DNA from: Chloroflexota bacterium
Lineage (GTDB): Bacteria; Chloroflexota; UBA11872
Assembly: GCA_026707285.1 (NCBI GenBank)
Contig: JAPOXD010000009.1
Coordinates: 20,217-84,216 of the forward strand
Length of the DNA stretch: 64,000 nt
Reading direction: 5' to 3'
Positions 25,244 through 34,246 of this stretch are shown here, in pieces. The notes beneath the pieces were generated by a model. It made no database searches. It had not been told where the DNA came from and worked only from the letters and a program-made list of their open reading frames with translations. The position numbers and the translations under genes were made by a program. Within the stretch, counting starts at the first letter, position 1; the number at the start of each line of letters is the position of its first letter.

Positions 25244-26295
25244 AGCCGCTCGGACGATCCGGCTTGCCCGGCTTCCGCGTTGAGGTCGTCGACCACGAAT
25301 GGCAGCAGCGGCACACCCAGTTCCCGCGATTCATCGAATCGCTCCCACTCGATCTCGCCGGGCACGTAGATGCGCGACGTGCCCCCCACGCGGGCGCAGT
25401 CGTGGAACAGCGCGATCTGCTGATCGACGAGGGCCGCGAACGCGTCAGGCGGCATGAAGGCCGCGATGTCGATGGCGTGAAACCAGTGGCCGGTGTCGCC
25501 GTGGCTCCCATCGGGCTGCGGACGCCCCACCGTGGGTCCAAAGCTGGCGCCGGCCAGGACGCCTGCCAAGAGATCGACCACCTGCGCGAGACCAATGCCC
25601 TTGGGTCCGCCGATGGAGACGCCGGATCCCTCGACAAGATCGGCGGGATCTCTGCTCGGCTGGCCACGGCGGTCCAAGATCCAGCCCTCGGGCACCGTCT
25701 GCCCCAGGCGTTCGGCAATCGCCACGCGCGAGTTGGCCGAGACGGACATGGCCATGTCCAGCACGATCGGGCGCTCACGAGCCGCGGGAACGGCGAAGGC
25801 GATCGGATTGTTGCCGACCATGCGCTTGCGCCCGCCAAAGGGGAACATCGTGGGCCCGGCGTTGGTGGCGGCAAACCCGATCATCCGGTGCGGCAGGGCC
25901 ATCATGGCGAAGTGGGCGGCCGCGCCGAAGTGGTTGCTCCGCTTGGTGAAGCCGGTGGCAGCGCCGCTGGCGCCGGCTTTCCGAATGACCGCCTGCATGG
26001 TGAAGTGACCGGCAATGGCGCCCGGTGCGCGGTCGCCGTCCACGTGCACCGTCGCGGGCGTTTCGCTCACGATGTGGGGTTGAGCCTTGACGTTGGTGGA
26101 CCCGCGCCGGATCTCCTTGCAGTACTTCGGCAGCATCACGTGGCCGTGGGTGCGGACGCCGCGCATGTCGGCGGCGATGAGGTTGTCGGCCAGGATGCCG
26201 GCGTGATCGGCACTAAGCCCGAGATCCTGCAGAAGCGCGAGGTCGAAGCGGCGAAGGTCGGCTTCGGGGATGCGGACATACTCGTCAGGTGGCAT
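25240..26295 (-). CDS. Ldh_2-family malate/L-lactate dehydrogenase (ldh unit A)
   Basis: A 351-residue NAD(P)-dependent 2-hydroxyacid dehydrogenase of the type-2 malate/lactate (YlbC/ureidoglycolate/DpkA) family. Start ATG 26295 gives the normal MPPDEYVRI opening; an upstream extension is not conserved. Signatures: DMRGVRTHGHVMLPKY (about 41-56), the catalytic-His segment SNHFGAAAHF, NNPIAFA, and DMAMS...GWILD. It is the intact member of a tandem duplication; a broken copy lies at 29230-29881. Family members use lactate, malate, sulfolactate or cyclic imino acids, so substrate is open. Confidence 0.85.
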   Translation of the reverse strand: MPPDEYVRIPEADLRRFDLALLQDLGLSADHAGILADNLIAADMRGVRTHGHVMLPKYCKEIRRGSTNVKAQPHIVSETPATVHVDGDRAPGAIAGHFTMQAVIRKAGASGAATGFTKRSNHFGAAAHFAMMALPHRMIGFAATNAGPTMFPFGGRKRMVGNNPIAFAVPAARERPIVLDMAMSVSANSRVAIAERLGQTVPEGWILDRRGQPSRDPADLVEGSGVSIGGPKGIGLAQVVDLLAGVLAGASFGPTVGRPQPDGSHGDTGHWFHAIDIAAFMPPDAFAALVDQQIALFHDCARVGGTSRIYVPGEIEWERFDESRELGVPLLPFVVDDLNAEAGQAGSSERL

Positions 26296-26468
26296 GGCGT
26301 GGACGATTCGGGGAGTGCAAAACGCCTCAGAATCGTACGCCAAGCGTGGATCGGCGAAGGATCGGAGCTCGCAGCGGGTGCAATGTCCATCGTGTCGGCC
26401 GATGCGCCACGGCCAACGCCGGGCCGGGTTGCTACGATCATCGCCGCCGCTTCGAATAGGACACCGCC

Positions 26469-26771
26469 ATGCCCGCGCTAGACGATGCCGCCATGGAAGC
26501 CGTGGTACGCGCGCTATACGCGCATCCAAACCGCCGCCATGCCGTCCCAGTTGAGTCCGACGACACCGTGGGAAGGTTGCGCCTTGCGCTGGAGGCGACA
26601 GTCGAACGGCTACACGGCAGCGACGCGATGTGGGGCCGCGGCGTTCGCATTGAGGTCGAGCGCGATGACGACGGCGTGCCGCATCGGGCCTGGCTGTGGC
26701 GGGGATTGGTCGGCGGCCAGCGGCCGATGCGAGACGGCTTCAGCAGCGAGCCTCGACGGGTGCGCGCCTAG
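26469..26771 (+). CDS. Conserved 100-residue protein of unknown function (unit A)
   Basis: Starts MPALDDAAME and ends SSEPRRVRA. No family is recognised. The first half is helical (AMEAVVRALY, GRLRLALEATVERL), the second half looks like a short beta-hairpin (VRIEVERDDDG...HRAWLWRGL) with a basic tail. Its reality is supported by the frameshifted second copy at 30055-30356: when one missing G is restored there, the two encode 100-residue proteins with mostly synonymous or conservative differences. Divergent from ldh with a 173-base gap that is conserved in both units. Confidence 0.65.
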   Translation: MPALDDAAMEAVVRALYAHPNRRHAVPVESDDTVGRLRLALEATVERLHGSDAMWGRGVRIEVERDDDGVPHRAWLWRGLVGGQRPMRDGFSSEPRRVRA

Positions 26772-26821
26772 CCCCAACCTCGCCCCACATAGGCCAAGAC
26801 CGTCGCACATCGTGTCGCCGA

Positions 26822-29128
26822 CTAACCAGGCGACAAGAAGATTCTATCGTCGAGCAGCTCGAGGCTCACGCCAAAGTACTGACTCAGCATCGCTCGAAAT
26901 ACATTCACTGATGTAATTCCCTCATACATAGGATTGTCCCCGTTATCAGGAAGCAAATAGGCTGCCAAAATATCGTGACACATCGGGTCAAAACTGCAGT
27001 TCTCTATGCCATGATCGCTCATTATGACGATGATCGGCTTCATCGACGAACGCGCGAGAATTCCGTCAATGATTTCAAGCAGTCTTGAATTCAACCAAAT
27101 TATCTGGCCATAGAGCGCCGATTTCACCGTGGGGTCATGCTCGTCAGACCAAGCCCCACCAGGGGCGATTTCCCCGAATTGGTCGAATGAATAGGGGGAG
27201 TGGGGCTTGACCAAGTGAGCAAATACAAACTGCGGCGATGCATCCGCGCCAAGCTCGTTCATATAGTCCATCCAATCAAGAACGCGACGTGGATCCGTCC
27301 AAGTATCTACATAATGATCGACAGCCTGAAATGCATCTGGACGATAGATGGCCTTAGCAAGTGTAGTCTTCAAGAACTTACTCATAAATCTGTTAGATAA
27401 ACTGAAGGCTCGTTGCCAATGATATCTGTATTGCGATCTCTGATCATAGTCGACATACCCGGATATGATTCGACCTTGAGGCGTAAAATCCACGATTTCC
27501 TCTGCATTCCGACTCGTCGCGGTCATTTGCCATCCCGACGACACGTGAGTGTACTTGTAGCCCATTCGAGTTAACATTCTGCCTAAAGCATGATCAAGCG
27601 CCGCATCGTAAATCCGGTATGTATCCACCAGAGATTCATTGCAGGGTCGAGGATGCTGAATATAGCTCATATTCAATGACGATGTGATTGACCAAACTGA
27701 ACACGTATAGTTGCTGCGTGCATGTGGATCGACATAGAATCCGCGGGTTTCCAGTTCTTGCACGAATGCACTGTTGTCAAACGACTCCGGCGAGCCACTG
27801 CGGGGATATCCGTCCAATTGGATCACGTAGACATCCCTCAGGTCGTGCGACGGGATCGCGGACAGACCGTCATTTATTTGCCCTTTAATATCAGCTGAAT
27901 TAGCCAGAATAGAATTGTCTTCACGCTGCTGCGTTTGTGTCGAAACGAGCACTTGTAAGAGTTGGAGAATCGGGAACACTATAAGCACAATGCTTGCGAA
28001 GTTGAGGATTCGACCGATCCTGTGTGCGAAGTCTATGCGACCGCGCAATAGCATGGCGGCACCGACGATGAGCGGCACTCCAATCCCCAGGAGGAATCTC
28101 CAATCCGGCTGCTCTACATCGGTGATGTATATATGGCCATAGGAAAAGAAGATGATCCCGAGCATCCCGGTGAATAAGGCTGCCGGGGCCGCGCCGTTGA
28201 GAACAATCCGAAGCGCGACGAAAACGCCGGTAACTCCGGCCATAATCACAACGCTCGGAAGGATCGCCTCGTAGGCTCGGAGGAGAATCAGGTTCGTCGC
28301 GAGAAAATGCAGAATGGCAAACGCTGGTATGAGCCAGGGAAAGACATAGAAGGAACGCCGCCCGGCCGTTGGTTCCAAGGGTGGGCGTTGCACGCGCAGC
28401 CAGGCTGTCGCCAGCCGCAGCTTGTCCGCGGTTGCTCCGCCGACGACAACGGCAGCCTGGAATCTCCCAAGCACTCGACTGAGCCGTCGTGCGCCTGGGG
28501 AACCGAACAACACGGCTACCACCGCCGCGGCAATCCCACCGGCGAGCCGCATTAGATCCAGCCAGGAACCTTCCAGTGCCGCCCGCCAGCCATCGCCCCG
28601 CCAGATCACGTCGTACGCCAGCGGTCCCTGGTCCGTCGCATTCAGATTGAGCGTCGGTCCCCCACCCTCACCACCAGCCTCCGTCGTCCCGAAGATGGCG
28701 TGGTTCCTCCGCTCATCCGTCACCCAGAGCTGCAGAGTCAACACCTCTCCAGGCACCGGTGCATAGGGCGCGAATTCAAGCACGTACGGCTGGAGGAGGT
28801 GACTGGCCTTGATCCCGACCCGGTCCTGCCGGACAAGCTCCCGGTCCGGACCCCGGAGAAGGGCAGCAACGACCGGCGCCTCCTCGTCGCGACCCGCGCC
28901 GGCCGCGCCCCAGATCCGAACCTCCGACACCACGCCGAGCCCGTCATCCAGGACCTGCTCCACCGATTGCTCGGGCCACACCGGGCCAACCGCGTCGACG
29001 ATGTCTCCAGCCGACCGCGCCACGAAGCTCGTGCGCGGCAGCAGGCTCAGCAGGAGCCCCAGGCTGACCAGGCCGAGGATCGCGGCGGCTAGCCGGAGAC
29101 GAGCATCACCCAGGGGCATAGCCTTCAC
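26822..29128 (-). CDS. Membrane-anchored alkaline-phosphatase-superfamily protein (unit A)
   Basis: A 768-residue protein (GTG 29128; ATG 29119 also possible). Helix 1 (12-31), an external beta-rich domain (about 35-180), helix 2 (about 190-208), a basic loop, then five or six helices (about 262-398), and a C-terminal catalytic domain (about 425-768). The latter has the alkaline phosphatase/sulfatase fold: metal Asp439 in VIQLDGYPR, a candidate nucleophile in SNYTCSVWS (472-480), FAHLVKPHSPY, and VIMSDHG. Related membrane enzymes include LTA synthase and phosphoethanolamine transferases, so a headgroup or phosphoglycerol transferase on surface polymers is plausible (inference). The catalytic half is AT-richer (26 of 60 G or C at 26881-26940) than the N-terminal half (42 of 60 at 28801-28860). 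Confidence 0.75.
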   Translation of the reverse strand: MKAMPLGDARLRLAAAILGLVSLGLLLSLLPRTSFVARSAGDIVDAVGPVWPEQSVEQVLDDGLGVVSEVRIWGAAGAGRDEEAPVVAALLRGPDRELVRQDRVGIKASHLLQPYVLEFAPYAPVPGEVLTLQLWVTDERRNHAIFGTTEAGGEGGGPTLNLNATDQGPLAYDVIWRGDGWRAALEGSWLDLMRLAGGIAAAVVAVLFGSPGARRLSRVLGRFQAAVVVGGATADKLRLATAWLRVQRPPLEPTAGRRSFYVFPWLIPAFAILHFLATNLILLRAYEAILPSVVIMAGVTGVFVALRIVLNGAAPAALFTGMLGIIFFSYGHIYITDVEQPDWRFLLGIGVPLIVGAAMLLRGRIDFAHRIGRILNFASIVLIVFPILQLLQVLVSTQTQQREDNSILANSADIKGQINDGLSAIPSHDLRDVYVIQLDGYPRSGSPESFDNSAFVQELETRGFYVDPHARSNYTCSVWSITSSLNMSYIQHPRPCNESLVDTYRIYDAALDHALGRMLTRMGYKYTHVSSGWQMTATSRNAEEIVDFTPQGRIISGYVDYDQRSQYRYHWQRAFSLSNRFMSKFLKTTLAKAIYRPDAFQAVDHYVDTWTDPRRVLDWMDYMNELGADASPQFVFAHLVKPHSPYSFDQFGEIAPGGAWSDEHDPTVKSALYGQIIWLNSRLLEIIDGILARSSMKPIIVIMSDHGIENCSFDPMCHDILAAYLLPDNGDNPMYEGITSVNVFRAMLSQYFGVSLELLDDRIFLSPG

Positions 29129-29229
29129 GTTACGCAGGTCTCGCGTGCAGTCGCCAGCGGCGACAGCCCGTCAGCATGAGCCGAGCCTCCGCAAGCACAC
29201 GGGACGCGCCAAGACTCCGCGCCGTCGGC

Positions 29230-29881
29230 AGGATTCGTGGAGGGGCGGCCGGACCGGTCCAAGATCCAACCTTCGGGAACGCGCTGTCCCAGCCGCTCGG
29301 CGATCGCCACGCGCGAGTTGGCCGAGACGGACATGGCCATGTCCAGCACGATGGGGCGCTTCCGAGCCGCGGGAATGGCGAAGGCCATGGGGTTGTTGCC
29401 GACCATACGCTTCCGTCCGCCAAAGGGGAGCATCGTGGGCCCGGCGTTGGTGGCGGCAAACCCGATCATCCGGTTCGGGAGCGCCATCATGGCGAAGTGG
29501 GCCGCCGCGCCAAAGTGGTTGCTCCCCTTGGTGAACGCGGTGGCCGCGCCATTGGCGTGGGCCTTGCGAATGACCGCCTGCATGGTGAAGTGGCCCGCGA
29601 CCACACCAGGGGCGCGATCACCGTCCACGTGCACCCGTCGCGGGCGTCTCGCTGACGATTCGTGGCTGCGCGGTCATCTTGGTGGATCCGCGCCGGATCT
29701 CCTTGCAGTACTTCGGCAGCATCACGTGGCCGTGGGTGCGGACGCCGCGCATGTCGGCGGCGATGAGGTTGTCGGCCAGGATGCCGGCGTGGTCGGCGCT
29801 CAGCCCGAGATTTTGCAGAAGCGCGAGGTCGAAGCGGCGAAGGTCCGCTTCGGGGACGCGGACATATTCGTCGGGCGGCAT
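29230..29881 (-). pseudogene. Broken second copy of ldh (unit B), frameshifted and 3'-truncated
   Basis: Reads MPPDEYVRVPEADL from ATG 29881 and matches ldh unit A closely, but one extra C near 29635 (GCACCCGTC against GCACCGTC in unit A) shifts the frame after ETPAT. The other frame continues the homology from HVDGDRAPG to GWILDRSGRP, then similarity ends near 29235. The last third of the enzyme, present in unit A from residue about 236 on, is missing. Not functional as Ldh unless frameshifting occurs, and still truncated. Confidence 0.85.
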
Positions 29882-30054
29882 GGCGGGACCGATTCGGGGA
29901 ATGCAGGACGACTCAGAATCGTACGTCAAGCGTGGATCGGCGAAGGACCGGAGCGCGCGACGGGTGTGATCTCGGTCGTCTTGGACGGTGCGCCGCAGGC
30001 GACGTTGGCCCGGGTTGCTACGGTCATCGCCGCCGCTCCGAACGGGACACCACC

Positions 30055-30356
30055 ATGCCCGCCCTTGGCGATGCCGCCATGGAAGCCGTAGTACGCGCGC
30101 TATACGCGCATCCGAACCGTCGCCATGCGGTACCCGTTGACTCCGAAGAAGCTGTCGGAAGCCTGCGAATCTCCCTGGAGCAGACCGTCACCCGGCGGTA
30201 CGGAACCGACGCCATGTGGGCCGCGGCGTTCGGATCGAGGTGGAGCACGACGATGACGGCATTCCGCATCGGGCATGGCTATGGCGAGGCTTGGTCGACG
30301 GTCAGCGCCCCATGCGCGATGGCTTTAGCAACCAATCGCGCCGCGTGCGGGCCTAG
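30055..30356 (+). pseudogene. Frameshifted second copy of the 100-residue unknown gene (unit B)
   Basis: Begins MPALGDAAMEAVVRAL as in unit A. After DAMW a run of four G in unit A (26632-26635) is three G here, a one-base deletion. Restoring it gives WGRGVRIEVEHDDDGIPHRA and an end ...RRVRA followed by TAG at 30354-30356, collinear with unit A. The unrestored frame runs on to 30396 with unrelated sequence. Confidence 0.85.
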
Positions 30357-30453
30357 TCTCACACCAATACCAGAATTGCCGGAGCCCCGCAGCTAGGCGA
30401 GCCGACGCCGAAAGGCAACATCTCCTTCTAAGCTGCCCAACGATCGCCCTAGC

Positions 30454-30483
30454 TGTAGTGACCACAGCGGTATGGTCACTACA
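30454..30483. promoter_or_regulatory. Perfect 11-bp dyad with 8-base spacer
   Basis: TGTAGTGACCA and TGGTCACTACA are perfect inverted repeats separated by eight bases, in the 235-base gap between the convergent small pseudogene and the phosphatase-like gene. Could be a terminator stem (no T-tract) or a regulator-binding operator. No second copy seen in unit A. Confidence 0.45.
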
Positions 30484-30591
30484 CTTGGCGCGAGTCTCCG
30501 CCTCAGCCTCGGCGCTCCCTGCGTGGCTCACGCCACGCCGCATCGGGGTCACCCGGCATTCGAATATTACCGGCGCATACAGAGAGTCACG

Positions 30592-32904
30592 TCACTCAAA
30601 TGTTGAATAGACCTTATCTTCCAACATTTCAAACTGCAGATCAAAGTAATAGTTAAGGATCGATCTAAATATGTTCACTGGAGTAATATGCGGATAAATC
30701 GCTGATTCACCTCCATCCGGCAACAGATACGCCGCAAGGATCTCGGTAGCCATCGGATGTCCAAAGCCAATCTCACGACTCCCGTGATCCGACGCAATCA
30801 CGATGATCGGCGGCTCGTCGTATTCCTTCAGTATGGCGTCGATCACTTCAAGAAGCCGGTCGTTGAGCCAGAGGATTTGCCCATAGTGCGGCGAAGCCAC
30901 TGTTGGATCATGCTCCGGACTCCATCCTCCCCAATCCGGCGAAATGTTCCCGTGCCTATCGAAGGAGAATGGCGAATGGGGCTTGAGGAAGTGAGAAAAG
31001 ACGAATTTTGGCCCGCTGGCGCCTGCGACATTCTTCATGAACTCGATCCATTGCAAGGCGAAGGACGGTTGCTTCCAATTGTGGGAGCAAGAGACTGTTT
31101 GCCATCTTGCATCCAAGCGAATAAATCGCCACGCCATGGTGGTGCGAAGGAATTCAGCCGTAAACTCGTTCGGTAGATCCAATATTCGTTCAATGAAACA
31201 TAGGTCGTGGGTGGCCGATTCGGACACAATGGGCCCGTTTGGTCCGAAGGAAATGTTCAAATCGGCGGCAGGGCTGGTATCCGTGAAATACCAGCCCGAG
31301 GAAATGTGTATATAGCGATAGCCCAAGGATTGTAGGATGCGCCCCAGCGCATGGTCGTTTCCCGTCTGATAGAGTTGATGTGAACCCTGGTGTTCGTGAG
31401 TGTACGGATGATAGTGATTCATGTTCAGGAATGCAGATATGGCCCACGGGGTGCGTGTATAGTTGCTGCGCGCATTCGGATCAACGTAGAATCCGCGGCT
31501 CTCCAGCTCGGTATGAAAGGCGGAGTTGTCGAATGACGGAGGCGAACCGCTGCGAGGGTATTCGTCGAGGATTATGAAATAGATATCTCGCATATCATCA
31601 GGAGAATCAGTGGCATTGATTTGGGTGATCCGCTGTTCGAGGCCAGGAAACGCTGTCAGGGAGGCTCCACCGCGTTCCGGTTGGAAACTTGCGCTGAGGA
31701 CAAAGGAGAGAATCTGGATGGTAGGTAGCGCAAGAAGGACGACGCTTCCGAGATTAAGAAAACGCAGGACGGCAGGCGTGAGCACGATGCGTTTTAGGAG
31801 GATTGCGGCTCCGAGGATGGTTGGGACGAAGATGCCGAGGAAATACCGATCGTCCGGGGCATTGTTGTCGGTATAGATGTGACCATAGGAAAAGAAGGCT
31901 ATACCCAAGAGACTCGTGAATACTGCTGCGGCTGCTGCGGACCCGAGGATAGTCCGCATCGCGATGAATATGACGGTGACAATCACCGTAACGACTGCGC
32001 CAACCGTAATCGCTTCGTATGCTCGGACTAGGTGCAGGTTGGTAGCAAGGTAGTGCAATATGGCGAACGCGGGGATGAGCCACGGAAAGAGATAGATGGC
32101 ACGGCCTGTTGGCGCCCGCTTGGTATCCGATCTTTGCTCTTTCAGTCCAGTCGTACCGACAGTCGCGCTCGTGCAATGGGTCCGCCGGCGGCGCGAACAG
32201 CCGAACCTGATCGATCGCCGGAGCGCCTGACTCAACCGACGGGAAACGAGCGGAGAGAGGAATACGGCGACCACGGCGGCGGCAATGCCGCCGGCTAGGC
32301 GTAGGAGATCGAGGCTCGAACCCGCCAGCGCCGCCCGCCAGCTATCGCCCCGCCAGATCATTTCGTATGCCAGCGGGCCCTGGTCGGTCGGATTCAGGTT
32401 CAGGGTGGGTCCGCCGCCGTCGTCACCCGGCTCCGTAGTGCCAAAGACGATGTGATTGCTCCGCTCGGGCGACACCCACAGTTGCAGAATCAACGTCTCA
32501 CCAGGGGCCGGACGGTACGGTGCGAATTCGAGCACGTACGGTTCGAGGAGGTGACTGGCCTTGATCCCGACCCGCTCCTGCCGCACCAGCTCGCGGTCCG
32601 GTCCCTGCAAAAGCCCGGCCACGATCGGCGCCTCGCCGCGCCCCACGCCGGAGGCGCCCCAAATCCGGATCTCCGACACCACGCCGAGCCCGTCATCCAG
32701 CACCTGCTCCACCGATTGCTCCGGCCACACCGGGCCGACGGCATCTACGATGTCCCCAGCCGATCGCGCCACGAAGCTGGTGCGCGGCAACAGACTGAGC
32801 AGGAGCCCCAGACTGACCAGGGCGAGAAGTGCAGATGCAAGACGGAGACGAGCGTCAGTCACGAAATCGGCTGAAACGATGCGTGGTTGTGATGGTAAAT
32901 CCAC
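30592..32904 (-). CDS. Membrane-anchored alkaline-phosphatase-superfamily protein (unit B)
   Basis: A 770-residue paralogue of the unit A protein (GTG 32904 or GTG 32862). Same layout: helix 1, external beta-rich domain, helix 2, basic loop, several helices, catalytic domain. Metal-site segments are IILDEYPRSGSP (DE instead of DG), SNYTRTPW, FSHFLKPHSPF and VIASDHGS. Against unit A the first 200 residues are about 80-85 percent identical by eye and the catalytic half only about 40-50 percent. The catalytic half is again AT-richer than the flanks. It likely acts on an extracytoplasmic polymer or lipid headgroup, perhaps with a different acceptor from unit A (inference). Confidence 0.75.
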   Translation of the reverse strand: MDLPSQPRIVSADFVTDARLRLASALLALVSLGLLLSLLPRTSFVARSAGDIVDAVGPVWPEQSVEQVLDDGLGVVSEIRIWGASGVGRGEAPIVAGLLQGPDRELVRQERVGIKASHLLEPYVLEFAPYRPAPGETLILQLWVSPERSNHIVFGTTEPGDDGGGPTLNLNPTDQGPLAYEMIWRGDSWRAALAGSSLDLLRLAGGIAAAVVAVFLSPLVSRRLSQALRRSIRFGCSRRRRTHCTSATVGTTGLKEQRSDTKRAPTGRAIYLFPWLIPAFAILHYLATNLHLVRAYEAITVGAVVTVIVTVIFIAMRTILGSAAAAAVFTSLLGIAFFSYGHIYTDNNAPDDRYFLGIFVPTILGAAILLKRIVLTPAVLRFLNLGSVVLLALPTIQILSFVLSASFQPERGGASLTAFPGLEQRITQINATDSPDDMRDIYFIILDEYPRSGSPPSFDNSAFHTELESRGFYVDPNARSNYTRTPWAISAFLNMNHYHPYTHEHQGSHQLYQTGNDHALGRILQSLGYRYIHISSGWYFTDTSPAADLNISFGPNGPIVSESATHDLCFIERILDLPNEFTAEFLRTTMAWRFIRLDARWQTVSCSHNWKQPSFALQWIEFMKNVAGASGPKFVFSHFLKPHSPFSFDRHGNISPDWGGWSPEHDPTVASPHYGQILWLNDRLLEVIDAILKEYDEPPIIVIASDHGSREIGFGHPMATEILAAYLLPDGGESAIYPHITPVNIFRSILNYYFDLQFEMLEDKVYSTFE

Positions 32905-33152
32905 GGCGCCAGCAAATCATAAATGCCGGGGCATCCGCCACTTGCCAGCGGGCGGTCCGAAGCCTCGAGGCGCCACGTCGGTCCCACGCCACGCGCCCTA
33001 TCGCGTTGCTGAAGCCTTGAATACACCGAGCAAAGTCGAGTGCGAGGGACGCGGATGGGCGCGGTGTCGACTCCTCACGGCGAGACGGCCGATAAGCGAG
33101 CGGTCACAGCCGGTCCCTTGTCGTGCATTCACCTCCGGCGGCGCCGCACGCG

Positions 33153-34175
33153 CTAAGGGGCTTCGGCTTCCAGTGCGGCGAGCGCCTCGGCGGCCATCCG
33201 CTTCTTGGCCGGGTCGGGATCGCGGGCGACGATGCGCTGCAGCGTGGCGCGGGCCTCGATGCCGCCCTTGGCGGCCACCTCGAACGCCATGGCATCGCGC
33301 TTTTCGTTGTACTGCGGGTCGAATTCCCCCATGTTGAGGTCCCAGTCGCGCCAGTAGTACTGGTGCTGACCCGGCGCCCAGCCCGCGTAGATGTCTTCCC
33401 ACGAGACGTCGGGATCGTGTGGATTCAAGCTGCCGGGCAAGATCGGATCGGCGATGCGCTGGAAACGCAGGTCCACCGACAGGCGCAGCCGCGACCCCGT
33501 GGCCGGGGCCCCGCGATGGACCGTCATGCTGTGGAAGAAAAGCACGTCGCCTTGGTTGAAGGTGCCGCCCACCCACGTTCCATGCAGCGGGTCCGAAATC
33601 TCCGTACCGCTGGCGCCGAGCGCCGGGACAAAGTCGAAGACGCCCTTCCGGTGCGATCCGGCAGCGATCTCGAGCCCGCCCATCTCCGACGTCAAGTCGG
33701 TGAGGGGAATCCAGGCGGTGATGGTGTCGGCGGCGCCCTGCACGGGAACGAAATCCTGGTGCGCCGGCGTGGTGTAGGCCGTGCGCTCGGGGAATATCAC
33801 GCGGGCGATGACGCGCGGTTGCGGCATGACGGGGGCATCCAGGACTCGCTCCATCAGGTCCATGAGCTCCGACCGATGCTGCAGGGCGTGAAACGCGGGC
33901 AGGCTGTAGAGCCGGTTGTAGACCTTCTGATACTCCGGCTCGGGCTCAACGGCGAATGCGCTGGGATCGGCGATTTGGTCGTCCGCCGGGCTGTCGGCGG
34001 CGATCCACTGAGCGTCCCGCAGCACGGGAAGGAATTGCCGACGCAGGTCTTCGACCACGGGCGGCGGCAGAAGGCCACGAATGAAAAGGTAGCCGTCGCG
34101 GTCGAAGCGACTACGCACATCGGCGGCGGCGCCGGCGATATCGGTGGCGTCGAAGAAGGGCCGCACGTCGCTCAT
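33153..34175 (-). CDS. Phytanoyl-CoA dioxygenase family protein (PhyH 4)
   Basis: A 340-residue PhyH-family oxygenase from ATG 34175 (MSDVRPFFDAT). Metal pair His139-Asp141 (PAHQDFVPV), distal His220 (MTVHRGAP), Arg229/231 (SRLRLSV). AAGSHRKGVF (171-180) is the family signature. The C-terminal 40 residues (AAKGGIEARATLQRIV...) form a helical extension not usual in PhyH. Tandem paralogue of the gene upstream (34247-35269), same length; the 71-base spacer shares GTCGTCGTGCGTGAGTGTAG with the region upstream of that gene, so the promoter or leader was duplicated as well. Substrate unknown. Confidence 0.85.
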   Translation of the reverse strand: MSDVRPFFDATDIAGAAADVRSRFDRDGYLFIRGLLPPPVVEDLRRQFLPVLRDAQWIAADSPADDQIADPSAFAVEPEPEYQKVYNRLYSLPAFHALQHRSELMDLMERVLDAPVMPQPRVIARVIFPERTAYTTPAHQDFVPVQGAADTITAWIPLTDLTSEMGGLEIAAGSHRKGVFDFVPALGASGTEISDPLHGTWVGGTFNQGDVLFFHSMTVHRGAPATGSRLRLSVDLRFQRIADPILPGSLNPHDPDVSWEDIYAGWAPGQHQYYWRDWDLNMGEFDPQYNEKRDAMAFEVAAKGGIEARATLQRIVARDPDPAKKRMAAEALAALEAEAP

Positions 34176-34246
34176 TGTCGGACTCTCAGGAGCCGTGTCG
34201 TCGTGCGTGAGTGTAGCGAGCCCCGACTCCAACGCCGCCGCACGCG

